From Candidatus Micrarchaeota archaeon CG1_02_55_22 (GTDB taxonomy: Archaea > Micrarchaeota > Micrarchaeia > Norongarragalinales > UBA97): DNA of 44,542 nucleotides. The stretch covers positions 1 through 44,542 of the forward strand of contig MNVH01000069.1 of assembly GCA_001871595.1 (NCBI GenBank). The letters are read 5' to 3'. Under the pieces are notes generated by a model, which had not been told where the DNA came from, did not search any database, and was given only the letters and a program-made list of their open reading frames with translations. This document shows, one piece after another, positions 18,137-25,713 of this stretch. Made by a program: the position numbers and the translations under genes. Positions within the stretch are counted from its first letter, which is position 1. Every line of letters starts with the position of its first letter.

Positions 18137-18574
18137 CTAGAACGTCTTCTCGAGGTTTATCCGGCTGTCCTTGGTGTTGGCCCTTGCTTCCACCGAGAGG
18201 ACGTCGTAGCCTTCGGCCACCAGGAAGGAGAGCATTTCGCGGCGCTCGTTGCGCGTCCTTATCTTAAGCTTGGCGTGCCCTTGTTTTCGCGCGTATTCTT
18301 CGACGTGGTTCATGAGCGCGGTCAGCGCGCCCTTGCGGCGGTAGCCGGGCAGCACGCCGGTCATCCAGACGTAGAGTGAGTTGTCGTTATCGCGTTCGTA
18401 GGCGATGGCGAATCCTGCGGGCGCATTGCCGTCGAACGCTGCAAGGAATACGGGCTTGCGGCCTGGCAGGCGTTCGGCGCATTTCTGTTTGGCGGAATCT
18501 GCCGACTCAGCGAATTCGGGTATTGCAGCCCACAATGAGAGCGCGTCTTGTTCGCTGCACTCGCGTACTTGCAT
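18137..18574 (-). CDS. GNAT-family N-acetyltransferase
   Basis: VWMTGVLPGYRRKGALTALMNHVEEYARKQGHAKLKIRTRNERREMLSFLVAEGYD acetyl-CoA binding motif and C-terminal signature. Confidence 0.85.
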   Translation of the reverse strand: MQVRECSEQDALSLWAAIPEFAESADSAKQKCAERLPGRKPVFLAAFDGNAPAGFAIAYERDNDNSLYVWMTGVLPGYRRKGALTALMNHVEEYARKQGHAKLKIRTRNERREMLSFLVAEGYDVLSVEARANTKDSRINLEKTF

Positions 18575-18619
18575 GGCTTCAAATAGGGACGCATTGGTTA
18601 ATAGCGGTTGCGGGAGGGG

Positions 18620-19018
18620 TCAATGAATGCGTTTGAGGCCTTTGACGCGGTCGAAGTCGGAGTCGAACGAGGCGATGCGCCTGATTCCGCGTCCCTGCAT
18701 AAGCGTCACTGAGAGAGCGTCCGCGTAGCTGGAGAATGAATATTGTTTGAGCGCGTCGAGCGCGCCCCGTATCTCGGCTGGGGTTGGAACAACCAGTGAC
18801 AACGCTGAAGACTCCATCAGTTTAACCGATTCGTCGCGGGCGGCGGCAGGCCCGTGGTACCGTGAGACGTACGAAGCGAACTCGGCCAGTATGGCTTCGC
18901 TGAAGACAAGGGTTTCGCCCGACGCCTCTAGTTCGTGCGACAAGGAAACGGCGCGCGAATGGTGCTCATCTGCGACTCGGGCTAATGCTATGAATACGCC
19001 CGTGTCAACGAAGATCAC
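18620..19018 (-). CDS. PIN-domain VapC-like toxin
   Basis: MIFVDTGVFIALARVADEHHSRAV...FSSYADALSVTLMQGRGIRRIASFDSDFDRVKGLKRI. Confidence 0.9.
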   Translation of the reverse strand: MIFVDTGVFIALARVADEHHSRAVSLSHELEASGETLVFSEAILAEFASYVSRYHGPAAARDESVKLMESSALSLVVPTPAEIRGALDALKQYSFSSYADALSVTLMQGRGIRRIASFDSDFDRVKGLKRIH

Positions 19019-19278
19019 GTCTTATCAACATCCCCGTAGACCACGTCGTCGAGTTCGGCCGTGGCGTTGGCCTTGGGCCCGCCCTTGAGGCTGCCGCACA
19101 AATCCTTCAACAAATATTTCTTCTTCGCGGCCACGTACGTCCTGTCGCATTCCTCGACGGCTTCGGCAATGACTTCCGCCTCGGTAACGCGCCGGCCTTC
19201 GGCCAGTGAGCGCTTGGCCTGCAGCCGGTGGATTACGGGCACCAGCCTTCTTGGGACCTTCTTTGTAACATACTCCAC
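19015..19278 (-). CDS. VapB-like antitoxin
   Basis: 87 aa, 4-nt overlap with the PIN toxin gene; KVPRRLVPVIHRLQAKRSLAEGRRVTEAEVIAEAVEECDR. Confidence 0.75.
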   Translation of the reverse strand: MEYVTKKVPRRLVPVIHRLQAKRSLAEGRRVTEAEVIAEAVEECDRTYVAAKKKYLLKDLCGSLKGGPKANATAELDDVVYGDVDKT

Positions 19279-19281
19279 GAC

Positions 19282-19316
19282 TTACACCCATTACATTTAG
19301 TGTAATTAGTGTAATA
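19282..19316 (-). promoter_or_regulatory. Candidate VapB operator of tandem and inverted repeats
   Basis: Minus strand reads TTACACTAATTACACTAAATGTAATGGGTGTAAG: two direct TTACACTAA copies facing two TGTAA half-sites, immediately upstream of the ATG at 19278 and downstream of CTTTTATTAC. Confidence 0.55.
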
Positions 19317-19374
19317 AAAGCGTTTCGGGGCGCTTTGCCGGAGGCTGGCGGCTGAAAGAGATTCGGGAAGACGG

Positions 19375-19926
19375 CTACTCTTTCTTTTTGTCGGCGAGTT
19401 GCTTGCCGATTTCGGCGCGGCGCTTGAGCTTTTCCTCGAATTCGGCGTACTCTTCGGGCTTCATCACGTTCTTGAGGATGTAGGCCGAGTACTGTTGTGC
19501 TTGCGAGGAGATATCTAACAGCAGGGTGTGGGCTTCCGAGAGATTGAGGCGGATTTCGGGGGGGTTTAGTATTTCGACGCCGACGGGGCCGTAACGCATT
19601 GTGAGTTCAGCGAGCTTGGCAAAATCTTCCACGAGCGCGGTTACTTCGGCGCTCGTGGAGTAGGAGATAAGCGTGTTTTCGGCGGACTCTTCGGCGGCAA
19701 GGCCCTTCTCGTCTGTCACGCGCTTGTAGGGGGCGAGTATTTCACCCTTGCAGTAGAGCACGCCCTTCTCGTTTGCGAGGCGGTCGATGAATTCGATTAG
19801 CGAGTTCTTTACCGATTCTTCCTCGCGTCCGTGGGCATCAAAGTAGAGGAGGCAGTGTACTGCTCCGTGTTTGGTTGTTTCGGCGATGACGCGTTCGAGG
19901 TCGGCTTCGTTGTATTCCTTTGCCAT
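19375..19926 (-). CDS. Conserved-looking soluble protein of unknown function
   Basis: 183 aa ORF with highly charged C-terminus; no family recognised. Confidence 0.7.
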   Translation of the reverse strand: MAKEYNEADLERVIAETTKHGAVHCLLYFDAHGREEESVKNSLIEFIDRLANEKGVLYCKGEILAPYKRVTDEKGLAAEESAENTLISYSTSAEVTALVEDFAKLAELTMRYGPVGVEILNPPEIRLNLSEAHTLLLDISSQAQQYSAYILKNVMKPEEYAEFEEKLKRRAEIGKQLADKKKE

Positions 19927-19967
19927 TTTAATTCCCGGATACTATTTGGGGACAAAAAAGCTTTAAA

Positions 19968-20903
19968 TCAGCCGTAGGAGAGGCGTGCGCCCGTCGGCCG
20001 CAGCTCGGAGGCGAGGGATTGGGCGAAGCCGGTTGAGAGTTGGGAAAAGAGCGCTAGGATGCCCGATGGTGGTTCCTGTAGTACGCACAATGCGGGCGTG
20101 CCGTCGTAGGAGACGTTGCCCATTGCTGCTGCGATGCGCAACGCGTCACTGCGCGTTGCCACATCGTCTACGAGGCCGATTTTTTGGGCTTGCGTTGCCG
20201 AGAGTACGCGCGCGTCGAGCGCTTGTGCCTCGAATAGTTTTTCGTTGAGCCTGCCTTTGCGCGCGGCGCGCACGTCGTTGGCAAAATTCTCGCCCGACTC
20301 GTTAATAATCGCTTCAAGTATGGCGCGTTCTTCAGTAGTGATGTTGCGGTAGGGCGCGCCCATGTCCTTGACGTCGCCGTGCTGGATGGACTCCATCGAG
20401 ATACCGAGCTTTTCAAGCAGGCCGGCGTAGTTCAAGAGAGTAGCGCGGGCGCCAATGCTGCCCGTCAAAGTGTTCGGGTTGGCGACGACGCGATCGGCTG
20501 CCGAAGCAACGTAATAACCGCCACTCGCCGCGACCTCGCCCAAATATGCCACAATGGGCTTTTTGGCGGTTCTGACGGCTGTAAAGGCTTCCTGGCTTGC
20601 GACTGCGCCGCCGCCGGGTGAGTTTATTACCAAGAGCACGGAGCCGACGTCGTCGTTTTCGTCTGCTGCCCGCAGTTGGCGTTCAAGCTCTTGCGGCTGT
20701 GCTGCGGAGTCGTAGAAAGCGGCGTGTTCGAGCGTGATTTCGCCGTCGAGTGTGATGATGCCGACGCACGACGCGTTTTTGTCGTTCGAGAGGAAGCCCC
20801 TGCCGAGGCTGGCGTAATCTGCTGTTGCGAGTGCGATTGCGATTAGTGCGACTGCGACGAAGGCCAGTACGTAGAGGCCGGTGCGGGATTGGGCGTTTTT
20901 CAC
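19968..20903 (-). CDS. sppA: Signal peptide peptidase SppA-like serine protease (S49), membrane anchored
   Basis: GTG start at 20903 (VKNAQSRTGLYVLAFVAVALIAIALA TM). Catalytic core 'INSPGGGAVASQEAFTAVRTAKKPIVAYLGEVAASGGYYVASAADRVVANPNTLTGSIG'. Confidence 0.9.
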   Translation of the reverse strand: MKNAQSRTGLYVLAFVAVALIAIALATADYASLGRGFLSNDKNASCVGIITLDGEITLEHAAFYDSAAQPQELERQLRAADENDDVGSVLLVINSPGGGAVASQEAFTAVRTAKKPIVAYLGEVAASGGYYVASAADRVVANPNTLTGSIGARATLLNYAGLLEKLGISMESIQHGDVKDMGAPYRNITTEERAILEAIINESGENFANDVRAARKGRLNEKLFEAQALDARVLSATQAQKIGLVDDVATRSDALRIAAAMGNVSYDGTPALCVLQEPPSGILALFSQLSTGFAQSLASELRPTGARLSYG

Positions 20904-20958
20904 GAGTAAGTGTATTCTCCTGCAATCATTATATTGGTTGCGGGCGGATATTCTTGGT

Positions 20959-21465
20959 ATGGATGCGTTGCAGTTGTTGGCATTCGTTTTGCCGGCGTAT
21001 GTAGCGAACGCGAGCCCGGTTGTCTTCGGCGGGGGCACGTCGGTGGATTTCAAGCGCTTGCTCGGCGGGAAACGCGTTTTCGGCGATGGAAAGACGTGGC
21101 GCGGCCTTCTCGCAGGAGTGGTTTTCGGTACTTTTACGGGCTTTGCTTTGGCATTGCACCCAGCGCTCTTTCTGCCTTCGCTCTTATTCCGCGAGAGGAT
21201 GATTGTCGCGTTGTTGCTTTCAGTCGGTACGATGGCGGGCGACTTGGCTGGGAGCTTCGTGAAAAGGCGTTTAGGCATTGCTGCCGGAAGCCGCCACGAG
21301 TTCTTCGACCAGCTCTTGTTCTTGGGTTTCGCTCTCGCCGCGGCCAGCATCTATATAGTGCCGTCGCTCGAAGAGATTGCCTTGCTCGTCGTTGCGACCT
21401 ATGTATTGCACAAGGCGGCTAACTGGTTGGCGCACGTGGTGCGGCTCAAGCGCGTCCCGTGGTAA
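20959..21465 (+). CDS. carS: CDP-archaeol synthase (CarS/DUF46)
   Basis: MDALQLLAFVLPAYVANASPVVFGGGTSVDFKRLLGGKRVFGDGKTWRGLLAGVVFGTFTG...GDLAGSFVKRRLGIAAGSRHEFFDQL; characteristic P-A-Y-x-A-N, GDGKTWRG and GD.xGSFxKRR motifs. Confidence 0.93.
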   Translation: MDALQLLAFVLPAYVANASPVVFGGGTSVDFKRLLGGKRVFGDGKTWRGLLAGVVFGTFTGFALALHPALFLPSLLFRERMIVALLLSVGTMAGDLAGSFVKRRLGIAAGSRHEFFDQLLFLGFALAAASIYIVPSLEEIALLVVATYVLHKAANWLAHVVRLKRVPW

Positions 21466-21920
21466 CCTTGGCTTCAAAATCGCTATCGTTTCTTGCACGA
21501 TTCTTTCCGTTGATGGCGCTGTTGTATCTAGCCGTGCTGGTCTTCCCGCAGCCTTGGCTCTACGCGGGCTTGGCAGGAATCGAGGGCGCGTTTTTGGAGG
21601 CGTCGGGCGTGCCGGTTGTGGTTGACGGCGCGTTGTTGCACGCGGGCGGAGCGTCATTCGAAATCGTTGCAGAATGCTCGGGCCTCATCATGGTCGCCAT
21701 GCTTGTAGCGTTGTTTTTTGCGAGCGGTTGCCGTAGGTGGGGGTGGCTCGCGGGCGGCATCGTTTTTCTCCTGTTGTTCAACGTGGCACGGCTGTGGTTG
21801 ACGCTTTACGCGGGTGCGGCTTGGGGCCAGAGCGCGCTGGGCGTTGTGCACCCGGTGTTGTGGTTCGTTGACGCCGGAATCGTGCTCGCATGGTGGGCGA
21901 AGATGGAGGCGTTGCTGTGA
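21459..21920 (+). CDS. Archaeosortase/exosortase-family transpeptidase
   Basis: Multi-TM protein with ordered C/R/H motifs: 'VAECSGLIMVAMLVALFFA', 'LLFNVARLWLTLY', 'VVHPVLWFVDAGIVLAWW'. GTG start overlaps the carS stop by 7 nt. Confidence 0.85.
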   Translation: MVTLASKSLSFLARFFPLMALLYLAVLVFPQPWLYAGLAGIEGAFLEASGVPVVVDGALLHAGGASFEIVAECSGLIMVAMLVALFFASGCRRWGWLAGGIVFLLLFNVARLWLTLYAGAAWGQSALGVVHPVLWFVDAGIVLAWWAKMEALL

Positions 21921-21951
21921 CTCGGCAAATTGCCTCCGAAAAGCATAAGTA

Positions 21952-21964
21952 TTAGTCCGACTAA
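21952..21964 (+). promoter_or_regulatory. Candidate TA operator dyad
   Basis: TTAGTC-C-GACTAA perfect inverted repeat upstream of the DUF2683-like antitoxin and downstream of CCGAAAAGCATAAGTATT (BRE/TATA-like). Confidence 0.4.
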
Positions 21965-21990
21965 GTCCTTGTTATCTTGGATTATTCAGG

Positions 21991-22254
21991 GTGGTTTGTT
22001 TGGCGGACGTGAACGTGAACTTGAAGGTGAAAAGGTATACCAACCGTGTCTTGGGGGTCGTCAAGGAGAAATACGGCTTGAAGGACAAGTCCGAGGCGCT
22101 CGACAAGTTTGCCGAGCTCTACGGCGGCGAGTTCGTGGATTCGGAGGTCGGGGACGAGCTCGTGCGCGACATCATTCGGAGCACCAGCGCGCATGTGAAG
22201 AAGCACGGGTTCAGGAAGATGTCTCTCGAGGAGCTTGAAAGGCTTGGCGAGTGA
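21991..22254 (+). CDS. DUF2683-type antitoxin
   Basis: ADVNVNLKVKRYTNRVLGVVKEKYGLKDKSEALDKFAELYG; paralogous to 17795..18028 (shared V...KEKYGLKDKS core). Start could be TTG at 22000. Confidence 0.8.
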   Translation: MVCLADVNVNLKVKRYTNRVLGVVKEKYGLKDKSEALDKFAELYGGEFVDSEVGDELVRDIIRSTSAHVKKHGFRKMSLEELERLGE

Positions 22255-22539
22255 GTGTCAATGCCGTTCGACTTCGATTTTACTGACGAACTGAAGCTCA
22301 CGCTGTCGCGCCTGGCCAAGCGCAACAAGCCGCTTGCCGAGGAAGTGAAGAAGAAAGTGCGGCAGGTCACGGCTTCGGATGGCGAGACGGTGGAACACTA
22401 CAAGAACCTGCGCCACGACTTGAAAAACTACAAGCGCGTGCACGTTGGAAGCTTCGTCCTCTTTTTCAGGGTCTTCAAGGAAGAAAATTTCATCCTGTTC
22501 GACAGGTTGGCGCACCACGACGACGCGTACAAGCGTTAG
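22255..22539 (+). CDS. RelE-family toxin
   Basis: FDFTDELKLTLSRLAKRNKPLAEEVKKKVRQV...HYKNLRHDLKNYKRVHVGSFVLFFRVFKEENFILFDRLAHHDDAYKR; C-terminal AHHD(D/E)AY shared with 17522..17788. Confidence 0.85.
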   Translation: MSMPFDFDFTDELKLTLSRLAKRNKPLAEEVKKKVRQVTASDGETVEHYKNLRHDLKNYKRVHVGSFVLFFRVFKEENFILFDRLAHHDDAYKR

Positions 22540-22540
22540 G

Positions 22541-23863
22541 CTAACGGAGCGCGTCGCACACTTGTGGTATGGAGAGGAGTTTTTCTTCGCCGCTATTCAG
22601 GTCGCGCAGGGTTGCCTTGCCTTCCTTGATTTCGTTGGGCCCGATGATGAGCGCGTATTTAGCTCCGCGTTTTACTGCGTAAGCGAGGTTTTTCGATACG
22701 CCGCGACCGGCAAGGTCGATTCCTGTGTTGATTCCGGCGCTGCGCAGTTGTTGGCAGGCGCGGATTGCTGGTAAGGCGTCGCCGATTGGGATGACGAAGA
22801 CTGCGAGACCTGTTCTTTCTCCCAAGGTAGTTCCTTGTGCCTTGAGTGCTTCTAGGAGGACATCGAGTCCGAAGCTTATGCCGACTGCCGGAACGTTTCT
22901 CTCGGCGCCGCCGGATTCCTTGACGAAGCCGCCTATTAGTTCGTCGTAGCGGCCTCCGGCGCAAATCGAGGAAGTTATGCCTATCTTAGCACCATTGTTT
23001 AGGAAGCCTTCGAACACCATTCCGGTATAGTAGTTTAGTCCGCGGGCGAGGGTGGGGGAAAAGACGAGCTTGTCCGCGCAACCGTACTCTTTCGCGTAGG
23101 AAAAGAATTCGTTTAGTTCGGCTAGGCCTGCTTTCGCGTCGTCGTTTGCTGCAAGCGCAGTGAGAGCTTCCAGCGTTGCTTGTGGTGAGAGCGTGGAGAG
23201 GACTCTTTGAGCGACTGGAGCGGGGAGTTGTTTTTCTTCGAGTTCTTTCTTTACTGCGTTTTCACCGATTTTTTCGAGTTTGTCGAGTGAGAGGATGACG
23301 TCGGAAAGCATTTCGCGCGGCACGCCCGCACCAATGAGGAGCCCGTTGAGGAGCTTGCGGTTGTTTACTTTAAGCGAGTAGTTGAGACCCAGCCCTGAAA
23401 GGATGGATGCGGCGAGGGAGGCGAGTTCGGCGTCGGCGGCCAGTGAAGCAGTACCCATGGTGTCGGCGTCGCACTGCGAGAACTCGCGGTAGCGGCCTTT
23501 CTTTAGGGGTCCGTCGCGCCACACGCTCGCTATTGCGTAGCGTTTGAACGGCATTGCTAACGAATTGTTTTCGGCGACGAAACGGCAGAGGGGCACGGTG
23601 AGGTCGTAGCGCAATCCCAAATCACGCCCGCCTTGGTCTTTGAAGGAATAGGTTTCTTTGAGTATTTCGTCTCCGCCGGCGAATTTCGCGGTAAGCACGG
23701 CCAAATTCTCGAATGCGGGCGTTTCTAGGGGCTCGAACCCGTAGCGTTCGAATTGTTCACGGATTGTCTGGATTATTGCGTCTCGAAGGCGTTTTTCGCT
23801 TCCGCTGAAGTCGCGCGTGCCGCGCGGGGCCTTGAACTTGTTTTCGTTAGTTTCTTCAGCCAT
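22541..23863 (-). CDS. hisS: Histidyl-tRNA synthetase
   Basis: KAPRGTRDFSGSE; 'SFKDQGGRDLGLRYDLTVPLCRFVA', 'KRYAIASVWRDGPLKKGRYREFSQCDADTMG', 'ARGLNYYTGMVFE'; class II HisRS motifs. Confidence 0.96.
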   Translation of the reverse strand: MAEETNENKFKAPRGTRDFSGSEKRLRDAIIQTIREQFERYGFEPLETPAFENLAVLTAKFAGGDEILKETYSFKDQGGRDLGLRYDLTVPLCRFVAENNSLAMPFKRYAIASVWRDGPLKKGRYREFSQCDADTMGTASLAADAELASLAASILSGLGLNYSLKVNNRKLLNGLLIGAGVPREMLSDVILSLDKLEKIGENAVKKELEEKQLPAPVAQRVLSTLSPQATLEALTALAANDDAKAGLAELNEFFSYAKEYGCADKLVFSPTLARGLNYYTGMVFEGFLNNGAKIGITSSICAGGRYDELIGGFVKESGGAERNVPAVGISFGLDVLLEALKAQGTTLGERTGLAVFVIPIGDALPAIRACQQLRSAGINTGIDLAGRGVSKNLAYAVKRGAKYALIIGPNEIKEGKATLRDLNSGEEKLLSIPQVCDALR

Positions 23864-24667
23864 TCAGCATACCGCCCTACACGCGTATTCTGCTTGCGTT
23901 TTTAGGGCGCGGGCCGAGAATCGAACTCGGTACTTAGGATCCACAGTCCCACGTGATACCAATTCACTACACGCGCCATTGTCTAGCTTGGGGTACCGGA
24001 GCGCCCAATTCCGTATTTTCTCCACGTATTTGGGGCTATTCCAGCCTATAACTTCACAGAACCTGAAGAGGTTTCCATAACCGCACAGCTGTATTGACCA
24101 ATATTTGCCGTCAAACCAGCGGCTTGCTTTCAAGCCTAGCATCGAAAGGATTTCCGCGGTATCCTCGATTAATAATTTTGAAGCAGAGGTCACATTAATG
24201 TTTGGATAACTGGCAGGACGACCGTTCTTTGGCAGGAAAGATATACTGCCATCGGTGTCAAAATACCCACGCAAGAATGCCGCAAGAATCTCTTGGTTGT
24301 TTACCTTTAGCACATCAGGCACGCGTATCCCGCGTTTGTTCCCTGTTGGAATACCGACTACATTGCGCTTGAAGGTCCATAGCGCCTTCGAGTAGAACTC
24401 GAACCCGTAACTATCCGAATACTCCCTGATTTGCACGTCGGCATTGTAAACGGTTTTGTACAAGGTTCTAACGAAGTTATCGTAGAATTCTCGCTCGTCA
24501 ATCTTAGATCCTTTGAGGCGATACTCGTATTTCTTGTCGGACAGGAACCCGTCGCCTAGGTGCATGCCTATTTCTTCCGCGAGCGCGGGGGTCATCTCTT
24601 GCGGCAGCTTCAAGTTCTTTCTTTTGTCGAAGATGCTGAAGGAAACTACGGACGTATCGAGGGCCAA
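23864..24667 (-). CDS. Free-standing LAGLIDADG homing endonuclease; reading frame continues through the tRNA-His gene
   Basis: Two LAGLIDADG helices (LAEEIGMHLGDGFLS; ILAAFLRGYFDTDGSI). TTG start. Recognisable domain ends near 'GWNSPKYVEKIRNWALRYPKL', just before the tRNA. Confidence 0.85.
   Translation of the reverse strand: MALDTSVVSFSIFDKRKNLKLPQEMTPALAEEIGMHLGDGFLSDKKYEYRLKGSKIDEREFYDNFVRTLYKTVYNADVQIREYSDSYGFEFYSKALWTFKRNVVGIPTGNKRGIRVPDVLKVNNQEILAAFLRGYFDTDGSISFLPKNGRPASYPNINVTSASKLLIEDTAEILSMLGLKASRWFDGKYWSIQLCGYGNLFRFCEVIGWNSPKYVEKIRNWALRYPKLDNGACSELVSRGTVDPKYRVRFSARALKTQAEYACRAVC
23906..23977 (-). tRNA. tRNA-His (anticodon GTG), G-1 encoded, no intron
   Basis: Minus strand GGCGCGTGTAGTGAATTGGTATCACGTGGGACTGTGGATCCTAAGTACCGAGTTCGATTCTCGGCCCGCGCC. 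Acceptor, D-arm (GTG/CAC), anticodon arm (TGGGA CTGTGGA TCCTA) and T-arm (CCGAG TTCGATT CTCGG) all fold; G-1:C73 is present, with one T6/C67 mismatch. Confidence 0.93.
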
Positions 24668-24885
24668 GTCCTCGCAGGTATACGTAATGTCCGGCTCCGG
24701 AAGCTTGTTTCGTCCCCGACCGAATGAGGCAATCGAATTCCGAGGCTTGAGACTAAGTAGTTCGACTGTTTGGTCAGATTGGAGACGCTGAACGCTGGGG
24801 GCAGCTTGGTTGATGAAGTAGACCGCCTTTCACCTAGTGACACCTGTTAGTGTTTTGGGGCGGCAAGGTATTTAAAACGCGGCGG

Positions 24886-25713
24886 TCACGCCAGTAACAG
24901 GTAGAGTCCGGCTGCGGCGAGGCCGCCGACTATTGAAGCGGCGAGGTTGACGATGTCGTTGTCGAGCCACCGGTGGCCACGTATGAGAACGTTTTTCTCG
25001 TTATCCGTAAAGGAGCGCTCGGTTTCTTTCCGGTGGTGCTTGCTGTAGTACATTACTTGTACGGTAGCGCCGAGGAACGAGTCTGCGAGCGAGCCTATGA
25101 ACGCTGCTGCGCCGGATATTGCCAGCACCATGAGAAGGGGGTAAGTGGATACGGGTGTGCCGAAGAGGTTGATGCTGGCGGAGGCGACTGCGCCGATGAA
25201 CACGCCGGCGATGACGGTGATTGCGAGGCCGATTGTTGATACTGCGCCCGAGGTTCCTATTGGCACGGACTTGAGGTTGGTGATGAGCAGGGGCTTGCGT
25301 TTACCTAGGATGCCTAGCTCTGTTGCCCAAGTGTCGGCGGTGACTGTGCCTATTACGCCGAGGAAGGCGTAGTAGATGACTGGCTCGTGGTAGTAGAAGA
25401 ATGCTACTGCGAGTATTCCGACGATTCCGCCGTTGGCCAGAACTTGCCAGAAATCTCTGGTGCCGCCTTTAGCGAATTGTTTGACTACGTCCGCCTTCTG
25501 TGATTCCTTGTAACGCGTGAGGATTATGGAGGAGACAAGGAACGCGGCGAGGACAACGAACCAATCCGTTCCGCCTAGCCAGAACACGCTTACGCCTAGG
25601 AGCACGGCTGCGAGTGTGCCCGTTGCCGAAAGCGCTTCTTTACGGAAGGCGTAGATTGCGAGTGCTAGCGAGATTATTGCGCCTGCGAGTATGCGGTGGA
25701 ATTCAGTGACCAT
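24886..25713 (-). CDS. DUF92/TIGR00297-family integral membrane protein
   Basis: 'RKEALSATGTLAAVLLGVSVFWLGG', 'GIVGILAVAFFYYHE', 'GTVTADTWATELGILGKRKPLLITNLKSVPIGTSGAVSTIG' are DUF92 motifs. Confidence 0.9.
   Translation of the reverse strand: MVTEFHRILAGAIISLALAIYAFRKEALSATGTLAAVLLGVSVFWLGGTDWFVVLAAFLVSSIILTRYKESQKADVVKQFAKGGTRDFWQVLANGGIVGILAVAFFYYHEPVIYYAFLGVIGTVTADTWATELGILGKRKPLLITNLKSVPIGTSGAVSTIGLAITVIAGVFIGAVASASINLFGTPVSTYPLLMVLAISGAAAFIGSLADSFLGATVQVMYYSKHHRKETERSFTDNEKNVLIRGHRWLDNDIVNLAASIVGGLAAAGLYLLLA

Noticed and set aside
17789-18379. 196-aa plus-strand ORF opposite DUF2683 and GNAT
   Set aside because: Runs antisense to two well-supported genes.
20910-21422. 170-aa plus-strand ORF over carS
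   Set aside because: Out-of-frame shadow; carS has unmistakable family motifs.
24646-24843. 65-aa minus-strand ORF MSLGERRSTSSTKLPPAF...
   Set aside because: Overlaps the upstream extension of the HEG frame; composition is not protein-like and no family was recognised.
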